Assembly: GCA_964594075.1 (NCBI GenBank)
Contig: CAZQKW010000018.1
Coordinates: 1-64,000 of the forward strand
Length of the DNA stretch: 64,000 nucleotides
Reading direction: 5' to 3'
Source: CAZQKW01 sp964594075
GTDB taxonomy: Bacteria > Desulfobacterota > WTBG01 > CAIYCZ01
Position numbers and translations under genes: made by a program. Each line of letters opens with the position of its first letter. The stretch's first letter is position 1. Below the pieces are notes generated by a model, which had not been told where the DNA came from, searched no databases, and saw only the letters and a list, made by a program, of their open reading frames with translations. Positions 16,577 to 25,304 of this stretch are shown one piece after another.

Positions 16577-16629
16577 GAACAGGCTGGTGAAAAAGTATCA
16601 TTCTGCAAGAAGTGAAGAATCTCATCAAT
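16577..16629. repeat. Dispersed repeat R1, partial copy
   Basis: CAGGCTGGTGAAAAAGTATC followed by ATTCTGCAAGAAGTGAAGAAT matches one end and the core of the R1 element at 4263-4375 in the opposite orientation. The other terminal repeat is not seen. It lies in the convergent spacer between the kinase and HoxU-like genes. Confidence 0.5.
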
Positions 16630-16654
16630 AAACGGCATTTATGTTTGCCACTGT

Positions 16655-17410
16655 TTACGGTTTGCAGGTTTTACAGACCACCAGTTCCTCTCGGGGTATT
16701 TGATATTTTTCAGCCATAAAATCAATCTGCACCTGTGGCATAAATGGTTTCCCGCACGATTTACACTCAGCCATGCGGAAAGTCTGTTTCCAATTATGCA
16801 TGATTCGCTGGCTTCCCATATCATAGAAACCGCCGGGGAAGTGATAGGTAAGGTTTTTCACATCTTCCATGGTAATGATGCCGGTCGGGCACATATACAC
16901 GCAGGAACCGCACCCGATGCACTGTTGCGCCGGATCAAAAAAGGGCGGTGCAACTTCCCGGTTGACGCCGCGGCGGGCAAATCCGATCGCCTCAGCCCCC
17001 ACCACCTCGCGGCATACCCGCACGCACATTCCGCAGAGAATGCAAAAATTATTGCCCTTTTTGAATCGCGGTTCTGATACACCATACTCCTCTGCCAGTT
17101 CCCGTATTACTTTTACATTGGGGCAGCGCGCCAGAAGGAGTTCAATTACCAGTTTGCGCACGGCCTGAACTCTGCGGGTATTGGTCTGCACCATAATGCC
17201 GTTTTCAGCAGGATAATTACATGAGGTCACAATGCGCGTGCGGGTTCCCTTTTGCACCTCAACCACGCACAGCCGGCAGGCGCCATAGGGCTGGAGCGCC
17301 TCGTGATAGCACAGGGTGGGGATATCTATATCCATTTCCCGGGCTACCTGAAGAATGGTTTGACCGGGTTGCGCCTCTGCCGCTAAGCCATTAATGGTGA
17401 ATGCAGTCAT
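16655..17410 (-). CDS. [2Fe-2S]/[4Fe-4S] electron-transfer protein, HoxU/NuoG N-terminal-like
   Basis: A 251-residue iron-sulfur protein. It begins with a [2Fe-2S] ferredoxin fold (Cys in PTLCYH, GACRLC and TSCNYP). The His/Cys [4Fe-4S] site that normally follows in NuoG and HoxU (HxxxCxxC) is absent: the segment reads LLLARCPNVKVIRELA. Two ferredoxin motifs come next, CILCGMCVRVC and CIGCGSCVYMC. The C-terminus has a four-Cys pair, CKSCGKPF and CKTCKP, likely a zinc or rubredoxin-like site. Such proteins link NAD(P)H or ferredoxin modules to hydrogenases or molybdoenzymes. Encoded near, but not in, the hydrogenase operon; it may be an extra subunit of that complex. Confidence 0.85.
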   Translation of the reverse strand: MTAFTINGLAAEAQPGQTILQVAREMDIDIPTLCYHEALQPYGACRLCVVEVQKGTRTRIVTSCNYPAENGIMVQTNTRRVQAVRKLVIELLLARCPNVKVIRELAEEYGVSEPRFKKGNNFCILCGMCVRVCREVVGAEAIGFARRGVNREVAPPFFDPAQQCIGCGSCVYMCPTGIITMEDVKNLTYHFPGGFYDMGSQRIMHNWKQTFRMAECKSCGKPFMPQVQIDFMAEKYQIPREELVVCKTCKP

Positions 17411-17562
17411 ACGTTGATTTCTCCGTCGCGTGATTTTTTATTTATTTTTTGAGACTATTTGATTATACAGCTATGATATAATGTAATCCTTTTTTTCTGT
17501 CAACGTCATAAAAGGCAGGTGTTGATTTTTAAAACGGTAACAGGAGGCAAGGCCAGGAAGCT

Positions 17563-17772
17563 ATGAGGAGGAGTCAGACTAACAATAGCTTTGAAGAATT
17601 TGAAGCATCTGAACTGTTTTGTCCCCGCTGCCGACAATCGGTGCCGGTGCGCAAGAAACTGCTGCTTGCGCTCCCTGAAGGCGACAAATATGACTATCTG
17701 TGCGTTTACTGCGGCAGTTCCGTCGGAACTAAATTGGTTTCCGGCGAAGAAACACTGAAGATAATCTTGTAA
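17563..17772 (+). CDS. Small zinc-ribbon-like protein
   Basis: A 69-residue soluble protein with CPRC at about residues 20-23 and CVYC at about 47-50, giving a treble-clef/zinc-ribbon spacing, and the segment KKLLLALPEGDKYDYLC between them. I recall similar small conserved proteins of unknown function. The start ATG at 17563 follows CCAGGAAGCT, a moderate ribosome binding site. A perfect-looking TATAAT-type box (TGATATAATG near 17475) lies upstream. No partner gene is visible. Confidence 0.65.
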   Translation: MRRSQTNNSFEEFEASELFCPRCRQSVPVRKKLLLALPEGDKYDYLCVYCGSSVGTKLVSGEETLKIIL

Positions 17773-17819
17773 CATGAATCTACTGTCTTGTCCATCATAG
17801 CAGCTTAACTCGTTATGTA

Positions 17820-17965
17820 TGCTTACATTTTGGCAATTGAGATTGCCGCGTCCCGCGCTGCGGGACTCGCAATGACCGTTACAAGGGGTGTATGAAAGGA
17901 ACTGGTCATCACGAGCGTGTGAGCCAAAGCCCTGAGGCAACGCAAGGGAGGCACTCCCCTATGTT
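17820..17965. repeat. Dispersed repeat R2, copy 1
   Basis: GATTGCCGCGTCCCGCGCTG with the following CGGGACTCGCAATGACCG shares a core with the stretch at 46524-46680, where it forms a near-perfect hairpin. Here the hairpin is disrupted on the right arm. The neighbouring GTGAGCCAAAGCCCTGAGGC also matches the other copy (GTGAGTCGAAGCCCAGAGG). No coding function is seen. Confidence 0.5.
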
Positions 17966-18047
17966 GGACACCATTGAAGGTTTGTTTCATACGGACGAAT
18001 GGCCGTAAATTAGGGAGGCCGTTCCCTTTAAAAAGGAGACGCATACG

Positions 18048-19007
18048 GTGAAAATACTCATTACCGGCGGCGCCGGTTTCATTGGTTCTCATCTTGCCGA
18101 AACGCTGCTTGAACGCGGCGAAGAGGTTTTTATAATTGACGACCTGTCAACGGGCAGCATTGCCAATATCATCCACCTCAAGGATAATCCACGCTTTCAT
18201 TACACCATTGACACGATTATGAATCAAGCGGTGATGGCAGAGCTGATAGACCAGTGTGATTACATTGTCCATTTGGCAGCTGCTGTGGGGGTGAAACTCA
18301 TCGTCGAGTCGCCGGTCAATACTATTGAAACCAACATCTACGGCACTGAAATTGTGTTGCAGCTCGCCAATAAGAAAAAGAAAAAGGTGATTATTGCCTC
18401 CACCTCTGAAGTCTATGGAAAAAATGAAGAGGTTCCCTTCAAAGAAGATGCCGACATGGTGCTTGGGCCAACCACCAAGGGGCGATGGAGTTACGCCTGT
18501 TCCAAAGCGATTGACGAGTTTCTGGCGCTTGCCTACTACAAGGAGAAAAAACTGCCGGTGGTAATTGCCAGGTTGTTTAACACCGTGGGGCCGCGGCAGA
18601 CCGGCCGGTATGGCATGGTGGTGCCCACCTTTGTGCAACAGGCGCTGCGGGGCCATCCCATCACCGTATATGGCGACGGCGCCCAGACCAGAAGTTTTAC
18701 CCATGTTAAAGACGTGGTGCGTGCTCTGATCGGTATTGCCACCAATGCCGCAGCAATAGGCCAGGTGTTTAATATTGGCAACAACAAAGAGATTAGCATT
18801 GAGGCGCTGGCGCGCCTTATTCGGGAAAAAGCCAGAAGCGCGTCTGAGATTGTTTATATTCCGTATGACAAAGCCTATGAAGAGGGATTTGAAGATATGC
18901 GACGCCGCGTTCCTGACATCACAAAAATTCGGCGCTTGACGGGCTTTGTCCCCGAAGTGGGTATTGAAGAAATTATTGACTCGGTTATAGATTACTATAA
19001 ACGATGA
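18048..19007 (+). CDS. NAD-dependent epimerase/dehydratase (extended SDR, nucleotide-sugar)
   Basis: A 319-residue extended short-chain dehydrogenase. The NAD-binding GGAGFIGSHL opens the protein; the catalytic region shows STSEVYG and YACSK (Y-x3-K), and GPRQTGRYGMVVPTF and VYGDGAQTRSFTHVKDVV are the substrate-side blocks shared by UDP-glucose 4-epimerases and UDP-glucuronate decarboxylases. The sugar cannot be fixed from sequence. The start is GTG at 18048 after AAAAGGAGACGCATACG. Its last four bases overlap the next gene (ATGA), so it is coupled to a lipid-linked sugar transferase and likely supplies surface polysaccharide precursors. Confidence 0.9.
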   Translation: MKILITGGAGFIGSHLAETLLERGEEVFIIDDLSTGSIANIIHLKDNPRFHYTIDTIMNQAVMAELIDQCDYIVHLAAAVGVKLIVESPVNTIETNIYGTEIVLQLANKKKKKVIIASTSEVYGKNEEVPFKEDADMVLGPTTKGRWSYACSKAIDEFLALAYYKEKKLPVVIARLFNTVGPRQTGRYGMVVPTFVQQALRGHPITVYGDGAQTRSFTHVKDVVRALIGIATNAAAIGQVFNIGNNKEISIEALARLIREKARSASEIVYIPYDKAYEEGFEDMRRRVPDITKIRRLTGFVPEVGIEEIIDSVIDYYKR

Positions 19008-20776
19008 CTTATGGTATCTTTTTTTGTCTGGCGCTGCTGCTCTCGGCCGTTTTGACGCCGCTGGTTAAACGGATTGCGGAAAAAACCGGCTATGTTGTGC
19101 AGCCGCGGCAGGATCGCTGGCACAAGAAGCCCACGCCGTTGCTGGGTGGCATTGCCATATTCATAGCGTTCGCTGCAAGCTATTTTCTGGCCTTCGGCAC
19201 TGACCGCAAAACGCTGCCGGTTCTTATTGGCGGATTTCTCATCTTTATGCTGGGGCTGGTAGATGACCTGAAACGTCTCAATCCCCAAGTTAAACTGATT
19301 GGCCAGATCACGGTTGCCGCAATACTGATAAGCCTTGATGTAATGGTAAAAATAATTCCCTACCCGGTCATCGCCATTCCCGTCACCTTTCTGTGGATTG
19401 TCGGTCTTACAAATTCTTTTAACCTGCTGGACAATATGGATGGCCTGTCAGCGGGCACCGCAGCAATTTGCGCGCTGGCGCTGTGCGCATTTTCTTTAAC
19501 CAGCGGCGACACCGCAGTGGCCTTGTGTTCGCTGATTCTTGCCGGCGCCTGTGCGGGATTTCTGTTTTATAACTTTTCTCCCGCGCGTATTTTTATGGGG
19601 GATTGCGGCAGTATGTTCCTCGGCTGCACGCTTGCAACGATCGCTATCATCGGGACCGTGCGGCATGTATCAGGGCTTTTTGTGGCGGTGCTGATTCCGC
19701 TCTTTATCCTGGGGATTCCCATTTTTGATACGGTGTTTGTCACCTTTTTTCGCACGGTGCGCGGCCAGCCCATTTCTCAGGGCGGCCGTGACCATGTGTC
19801 CCATCGCCTGGTGAGCATGGGTCTCAGCGAACGCACTGCCGTGTTAATTCTCTATGTGATTTCAGCGCTGTTTGGCTTGGCAGCATTGTTTTACAACTGG
19901 ATTAATCCGTTTGTGATACTAATCTGTCTGATTCTGGGCATTATCGGGCTGTTTTACTTTGGCGTGTTCCTCGGCCAGGCAGACTGGGGCGCGGTGAGGA
20001 GCGCCGTATCTTCGCTTCGCCCGCACAAACTGACCGGCTCCCTGGCGCCGACCCTGCAAAAATTTATTGAATTGTTTATTGATCTGATTCTCATTGTTAT
20101 TGCCTATTTTGCCGCCTACCTGATTCGCTATGAAGGGGCGATGACCCGTCCGCTGATGCGCCAGTTTGTCCAAACCCTGCCCATTGTTATCGTGGTCAAG
20201 ATTATCGTTTTTGCCTATTTCGGATTGTATCAGACCATCTGGCGGCATGTGGGGATCAGGGATTTTATAAATATACTGAAAGGCGTTGGCGCCAGCGCCG
20301 TCATCATTGTGACCATCATTCTTATGTATGCGCGGTTTACCTACTTTTCACGGGCGCTGTTTGTGGTAGATGCTTTGCTGACGCTGTTTTTGATAAGCGG
20401 CGCGCGCTTTTCCCTGAGAATTTTCAGGGAGTATCTTGAAAGCCTGCCGGCGACAAGCAGAAAAGTGCTGATTGCTGGTGCCGGCGATGGCGGGGAGTTG
20501 GCCCTCAGGGAAATCAGAAACAATCCGGCGTTTAAATATCAAGTGGTAGGTTTTGTAGATGACGACCCGTTCAAGCGCAACAGACGAATACACGGGGTTG
20601 CGGTGCTGGGCAGTATTGATGAAATTGATACCCTGGCAAAAAAAACCGGCGCGGAAGAAGTGATCATCGCCATCCGCTCGTCGTCAGAAGAGACGCTTCA
20701 GCGTATTATCAGAATCTGTGAGCGCGCGGCCCTGAAATGGGATACTTTCTTTGCCGCAGAAAAGGCGCTGCAATAG
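19004..20776 (+). CDS. Fusion of MraY/WecA-type sugar-phosphate transferase with CapD/FlaA1-like membrane-Rossmann region
   Basis: A 590-residue polytopic membrane protein. Residues 1-320 show the polyprenyl-phosphate N-acetylhexosamine-1-P transferase motifs: VDDLKRL, NSFNLLDNMDGL, FMGDCGS and the His loop GRDHVSHRL. Residues 350-470 are four more helices like the N-terminus of CapD/WbpM-type dehydratases, followed by a Rossmann domain (VLIAGAGDGGELALREI, then VVGFVDDDP) ending at residue 590. The catalytic dehydratase domain of CapD is missing. It should start lipid-linked glycan synthesis; the fused part may bind a nucleotide. Translation is coupled to the epimerase gene. Confidence 0.88.
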   Translation: MTYGIFFCLALLLSAVLTPLVKRIAEKTGYVVQPRQDRWHKKPTPLLGGIAIFIAFAASYFLAFGTDRKTLPVLIGGFLIFMLGLVDDLKRLNPQVKLIGQITVAAILISLDVMVKIIPYPVIAIPVTFLWIVGLTNSFNLLDNMDGLSAGTAAICALALCAFSLTSGDTAVALCSLILAGACAGFLFYNFSPARIFMGDCGSMFLGCTLATIAIIGTVRHVSGLFVAVLIPLFILGIPIFDTVFVTFFRTVRGQPISQGGRDHVSHRLVSMGLSERTAVLILYVISALFGLAALFYNWINPFVILICLILGIIGLFYFGVFLGQADWGAVRSAVSSLRPHKLTGSLAPTLQKFIELFIDLILIVIAYFAAYLIRYEGAMTRPLMRQFVQTLPIVIVVKIIVFAYFGLYQTIWRHVGIRDFINILKGVGASAVIIVTIILMYARFTYFSRALFVVDALLTLFLISGARFSLRIFREYLESLPATSRKVLIAGAGDGGELALREIRNNPAFKYQVVGFVDDDPFKRNRRIHGVAVLGSIDEIDTLAKKTGAEEVIIAIRSSSEETLQRIIRICERAALKWDTFFAAEKALQ

Positions 20777-21294
20777 CTTTGAACCTGCATTGTTACAGGT
20801 TTCAGGTATTAATTTTGTCAATATTATGTTCATAACTGTAACAATTAATATCATGAGCGTTTGCGGACAATACAAAAAAGACAAGATATTTCAAAGGAAA
20901 ATAAACTTCGTAGCGTGCGGTATAAAATTTGCTGATATGTGCAATAATTTTTAACAGGAAATAAAAAAAACGCTTGACAATCAATAGAAATCTTAGGTAA
21001 GTAGTTAGCTGAAAAAATGTATTTGTTTATTACAGTTTTCTTTAAAAACACAATTTAAACTCTTTGAAATTAATGACAAAAACTTAAAAAATAAGGAGGA
21101 GGTGATCAAAAGAAAAAATAAAATAAAATATTGCAAATAAACAAGAGGAGGTGATGGGATTCATTACGCATAATTATTTAATTTCTTTATAACCTTTCCA
21201 GTTGGAAAGTAAAATATAATTTAAATTTATTATGCGCACAATGAACAATGGTATTAATGTTTCAGGTTGAAAACTAAATGAAAGGAGTTGAAGA
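20777..21294. promoter_or_regulatory. Long AT-rich leader of the 1231-residue exported protein
   Basis: This 518-base spacer has no gene I would call. A -35-like TTGACA at 20974-20979 follows an A-tract (AAAAAAAACGC), resembling the promoter at 44782, but no good -10 is found at normal spacing. Two strong ribosome-binding-like stretches, AAGGAGGAGGTG near 21092 and GAGGAGGTG near 21145, are not followed by real genes; the functional site is AAAGGAG just before 21295. The long leader suggests post-transcriptional control, but no riboswitch is recognised. Confidence 0.4.
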
Positions 21295-24200
21295 ATGAGT
21301 AAGAAAATATTTGCAGTAATTGCTGGTTTGCTCATGGTTGCCGGCGTTTTCACTGCCGATGCCATGGCTGGCGAAGCAACACGAGTTTATATGGAATTGT
21401 CCAAAAGCCTGACCAATCCCTTTGATGCCAGTCCGATCAGGGGACGGGTTATTCTGCTTGATGCGGCAGGCAACGTGGCAGATAGCTATGGGACAAAGCC
21501 TATAGCGGACGCTAAATTAATTTTGACATCGGAAAACTTTGGTTCCCAGGTGGCCTTTGCCGATGCTCCAGCTTATGTTGATCCGATGTTTGGCGGTCCG
21601 GGGTCTATTGAAATTATAATGGGTGGCGCCTCTCATGAGTTTGCCATAAGCTATAGCTATCCCTCGGTAACCGAGTTTGGCGATGACAACATAATCGCGA
21701 CCATTATTTCAGAAGGGGCAGCACCCATCGGAAATAAATATCCGGTGGTGGTTGAAAAGCCGCTTGCCAACTGCTATGTGGTGCGCACCGGCGGCATCCT
21801 GCCAGTTGTGCTCTCAGATCTTGATGTTCTTGATGACCTTCCCCCGCAGCAGTTTAACAACTTTGCAGTTCAGCCAGCCGGTCAAGACGTAAAAATTGAT
21901 GTATTTGCTGCTTTAGGGCTGGATAACGATCTAAATGGAATTTATGATACATTCTTGTTTACCGACCGTGTCCCCGAAGGAGCTGAGAACGTAACGATTA
22001 CTGGTGAAACAAACACTATAGATAATGAACGATTAGTTATTCAGTCAGCATCCGCAACGTTGGTGAATGGCCATGCAGCGTTAAATGTGCCGGTGAATAA
22101 TCTTAAGATACCGGCAATCATGGCAGCAAAAGACTTTGCAACGCCGGATGAGCAATTGACGTTTTTGGAAGGTGTTTTTTCAAGCGGTCTTGAACTGGGG
22201 TGGGGCGCAGCTGCTTCCATTACCAGAGAAATCGGCGCAATTCCCGGTGATGTCATTCCGGGAGGACAGGTAGGCATTAGCTCAGCACAGCTTATTGGCA
22301 ACTCGATGCTTGATCCTGATGAGAGCGATGAATTTCTTGATTTTTCCACGCACAAGCCGGCTTCTATTGCAAAAGCAAGCATGGTAGGCCTCCCGATTGG
22401 ACCCATTACTGATACCGATGGACTCCAGGGCTATTTTGACAACGACAGCATAGATCCCGAAGAGGTCGCGGTTTCACCGCTTGATGCCTATCTGTATGTT
22501 GAAAATCCGACCCAGACGGCGGGAATTGTTGCGTATGTAGCGCCTATTTATGCTGCCATCATGGGCTGGGATAATTTTGACAATCCAGCGTATTTTCCAC
22601 CAAAGCAGGGGGTGCCTGCCTCATTTAAGATTTCAACCACGATAGAAGATTTCTATGCGCTGCCAGATTATGGAGCAGTTGCAGACAGCACCTATACGCC
22701 ATATTCTTCCTATCCAACCTTTATACCCTTTGCGGTTGGCACGGGCGGACCAGTTGAAGCCACAATTCAGGCCAGCATTCTGAACGGCGTAAAACTGCAG
22801 GCATCATTTGACGCTGATCCGATAATCGTGGATCTCATTTCGCCCACCTCCATTGGCGTGAAGGCCGGCGAAACAGCGACAGTAAAAGTGCAAAACGCCA
22901 AGGACAATGGTTATGAATTGCGCGCGTTGCAGCATGACGGCACCAGCATAAAGGTTGGCTTGGAGGGCGGTGCTCCTTCGGCCACAGTGCAGGTTCCATG
23001 CGAAAATATAACCTGCACGTATGCATTGCAGGATGTTGCCTTCTTTACCAAAGCAGAGGAACCGATTCATTTGATATTCAAGAGCGCCACTGATAAAAAT
23101 ATCACCGGCGCAAAGAAAATCGGTGGAACCATTGATCCCGCTGACCCGGCCAAATTTGAGCCGTCGGCAATTATGTTCAAGCTTGCCAAGGCCAGCGTAA
23201 CGATTGACTGCGCTGAGGAACACCAGACTATCGCGGTGCAGAATCCCGACATCATGATCCATGATGCTTTTGGGAATCCGTATGATGTTTTTACCGAGGT
23301 ATCCCCGACAGTGGCACTGTATCTCAATGACGGCACGACGCCGTATCCCGGAACTGCCGCGGCAAAAACCGCCGTGGATGACATGATAATGGCAACATTT
23401 GACAAGGATCAGGTTGCACCAGACGCAAGTTCGGCAATCCTTACGGTTTCCACGGGTATTACAGAAACTGCAAGCGCCAGCCTGCCGGTTGATGTCAGAG
23501 CCATGCAGAAGTCAGTACTCAGCGAAATCTTTGTGCCGGTTCCCAATATCATTGCGCCGCTGGCATTCTACTATGGCGACCAGAATGGAGCCCTGATCGC
23601 GCCTAATGTGTTGGCTTCGGGTTCATTTGGGAAATTCGTGGCAACCATTACGTCAACAGACGGCACTATCGGCTTTGACGGCAGTCCGGCTGCTACGTCT
23701 CTGGATGTTACATTGTCCACAGATGAGCCGCAGGAAGTGATCACGGTGGCAGCAGATGCAGACAAGACGGTCGTCAAGCTTGCTGTAACCCCCACTGATG
23801 CGTGTGTGCCGGAACTGAGACAAGACGTGGTGTTTGCCCCTGATTTTGAACCGCCGGTGGTTCAATCGCCACTGGTAGCTGGTAGCTGCGCGTTCTTAAT
23901 CAACATAACCGACAACCGCGCGGTTAATCTTGCGGCAACCCAGGTGAGCATCATAGGGCCTAATTTCCAACCGGTAGAGCCGGTTTCACGGACTGACCTG
24001 AATGATGGAACGGCCGAAGGCACCATTAAGATTGCAGTCGGCGCACCCGGAACGTATCAGGTGACCATCAACACCATTGATAAGGCTAATAATCCCGGTG
24101 CGACCAGCGTTCAGGTCGTTACTGTTGAATGTAATGCGGCCTGTGCATCGGTTGATCCGAATTCTGTTATTGCGGATACGGAAAAGACGCTTGATGTGAC

Positions 24201-24990
24201 CATCACCGGCCAGAACACCAATTTCACCGGCGCAGTGGCGGTTACATTCTCCTGTCCGCAGATTACGGTGAACAGCGCTTCAATAGTCTCGCCCACGCAG
24301 GTTACGGCAAACATAACGGTGCCGGCAGCAACCGAGGATTATACTTGTGATGTGACGGTTGCAACGACCCTGGATGAAGTTACCTGCGCGCAGGGCTTTG
24401 AGGTGTTGAAACCCATAACTGCGTGCAACATCACCTCTATCAGTCCGAGCAGCGGAACCCAGGGCGCGCAGGATTTGACGCTTACCATAACCGGTTCCAA
24501 CTTTGATCCGGCGCAAGCGGTTACCGTATCCTTCTCCGGAACGGGCATTACGGTGGTTGATTCAACCGTGAACAGCGAAACCCAGATTACGGCGGTTATT
24601 GACATCGCTGAAACGGCAGCGGTTGGCGCGCGGACGGTTACGGTGAGCCAGGGCAACATTTCCTGCACCGGCCAGTTCACGGTTAACGAACTGCCGGTAG
24701 AAGAGTGTACGCTGACAGTTCAAGGCGGTCTGCTGCCGCTCAAGGCTGGATTATTCCCGCGGCTGAGACGGATTGTCATCACCGGCAATGAAAGTGCAAA
24801 CTGGGACAGAACCAGCGCAGTAACGATAGAAGATATCAGACTGGTTATCCCGTTGAGCATCCAGCCGAACAAGATCACGGCGGTCATTTTAATCCCGGGC
24901 AAACTGTTTGGCAGATTTACACCGGGCGTTAAGGATGTAACTGTGGTCACCGGCGCTGACGCCTGCACCGGCACTGTTACCATAGAATAA
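21295..24990 (+). CDS. Large exported protein with Ig/TIG-like domains and shared C-terminal domain
   Basis: A 1231-residue protein with a Sec signal peptide (MSKKIFAVIAGLLMVAGVFT, cleavage after about AMA at 25). The N-terminal two thirds are low in Cys and beta-rich; from about residue 860 a series of Ig-like domains appears, one a TIG/IPT type (ITSISPSSGTQGAQDLTLTITG). The last 96 residues (LLPLKAGL, NWDRTSAVTIEDIRLVIPL, CTGTVTIE at the end) closely match the end of the tetrahaem protein at 44924. The preceding domain (VDPNSVIADTEKTLDVTITG) is also shared. It is probably a surface or periplasmic structural protein. AAAGGAG precedes the ATG and a strong terminator follows. No anchor motif is recognised. 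Confidence 0.8.
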   Translation: MSKKIFAVIAGLLMVAGVFTADAMAGEATRVYMELSKSLTNPFDASPIRGRVILLDAAGNVADSYGTKPIADAKLILTSENFGSQVAFADAPAYVDPMFGGPGSIEIIMGGASHEFAISYSYPSVTEFGDDNIIATIISEGAAPIGNKYPVVVEKPLANCYVVRTGGILPVVLSDLDVLDDLPPQQFNNFAVQPAGQDVKIDVFAALGLDNDLNGIYDTFLFTDRVPEGAENVTITGETNTIDNERLVIQSASATLVNGHAALNVPVNNLKIPAIMAAKDFATPDEQLTFLEGVFSSGLELGWGAAASITREIGAIPGDVIPGGQVGISSAQLIGNSMLDPDESDEFLDFSTHKPASIAKASMVGLPIGPITDTDGLQGYFDNDSIDPEEVAVSPLDAYLYVENPTQTAGIVAYVAPIYAAIMGWDNFDNPAYFPPKQGVPASFKISTTIEDFYALPDYGAVADSTYTPYSSYPTFIPFAVGTGGPVEATIQASILNGVKLQASFDADPIIVDLISPTSIGVKAGETATVKVQNAKDNGYELRALQHDGTSIKVGLEGGAPSATVQVPCENITCTYALQDVAFFTKAEEPIHLIFKSATDKNITGAKKIGGTIDPADPAKFEPSAIMFKLAKASVTIDCAEEHQTIAVQNPDIMIHDAFGNPYDVFTEVSPTVALYLNDGTTPYPGTAAAKTAVDDMIMATFDKDQVAPDASSAILTVSTGITETASASLPVDVRAMQKSVLSEIFVPVPNIIAPLAFYYGDQNGALIAPNVLASGSFGKFVATITSTDGTIGFDGSPAATSLDVTLSTDEPQEVITVAADADKTVVKLAVTPTDACVPELRQDVVFAPDFEPPVVQSPLVAGSCAFLINITDNRAVNLAATQVSIIGPNFQPVEPVSRTDLNDGTAEGTIKIAVGAPGTYQVTINTIDKANNPGATSVQVVTVECNAACASVDPNSVIADTEKTLDVTITGQNTNFTGAVAVTFSCPQITVNSASIVSPTQVTANITVPAATEDYTCDVTVATTLDEVTCAQGFEVLKPITACNITSISPSSGTQGAQDLTLTITGSNFDPAQAVTVSFSGTGITVVDSTVNSETQITAVIDIAETAAVGARTVTVSQGNISCTGQFTVNELPVEECTLTVQGGLLPLKAGLFPRLRRIVITGNESANWDRTSAVTIEDIRLVIPLSIQPNKITAVILIPGKLFGRFTPGVKDVTVVTGADACTGTVTIE

Positions 24991-25032
24991 ATAAAAAGTA
25001 CCCGGGATCATTGCACGATCCGGGGAGTAGAT

Positions 25033-25086
25033 AGCCGGAAGGGGTTTTTCAGGATTAAAGTTCTGAAAAACCCCTTCCGGCTTTTT
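25033..25086 (+). terminator. Rho-independent terminator
   Basis: A perfect 20-base-pair stem (25033-25052 with 25063-25082), starting AGCCGGAAGGGG, with a ten-base loop and a following TTTTA. It lies 43 bases after the stop of the exported protein and ends that transcript. Confidence 0.9.
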
Positions 25087-25107
25087 ATATATTATTACTT
25101 GAAAGTA

Positions 25108-25183
25108 AGATTCTTCACTTCGTTCAGAGGGACACCTCTTTATTCAGAATAAGACCACGTGGTTCAGAATGACACGCTTCCAA
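25108..25183. repeat. Dispersed repeat R1, partial and internally duplicated copy
   Basis: GATTCTTCACTTCGTTCAGA followed by GGGACAC, then a second TTCAGAATGACACGCTTCC, match the R1 core twice. The terminal inverted repeats are not complete. It sits between the terminator and the GspC-like gene; the remainder of this spacer is AT-rich and featureless. Confidence 0.45.
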
Positions 25184-25304
25184 AAGACAGCTAACGATTT
25201 ATATCCTTTCATGGGTGTTGATTTTAAAAAACTTGAGAATAAAATGGAGAGTGTGATATACTTTTTTTATAAAAAATGAAAACCACTGACCTGCATTAAT
25301 AAAT

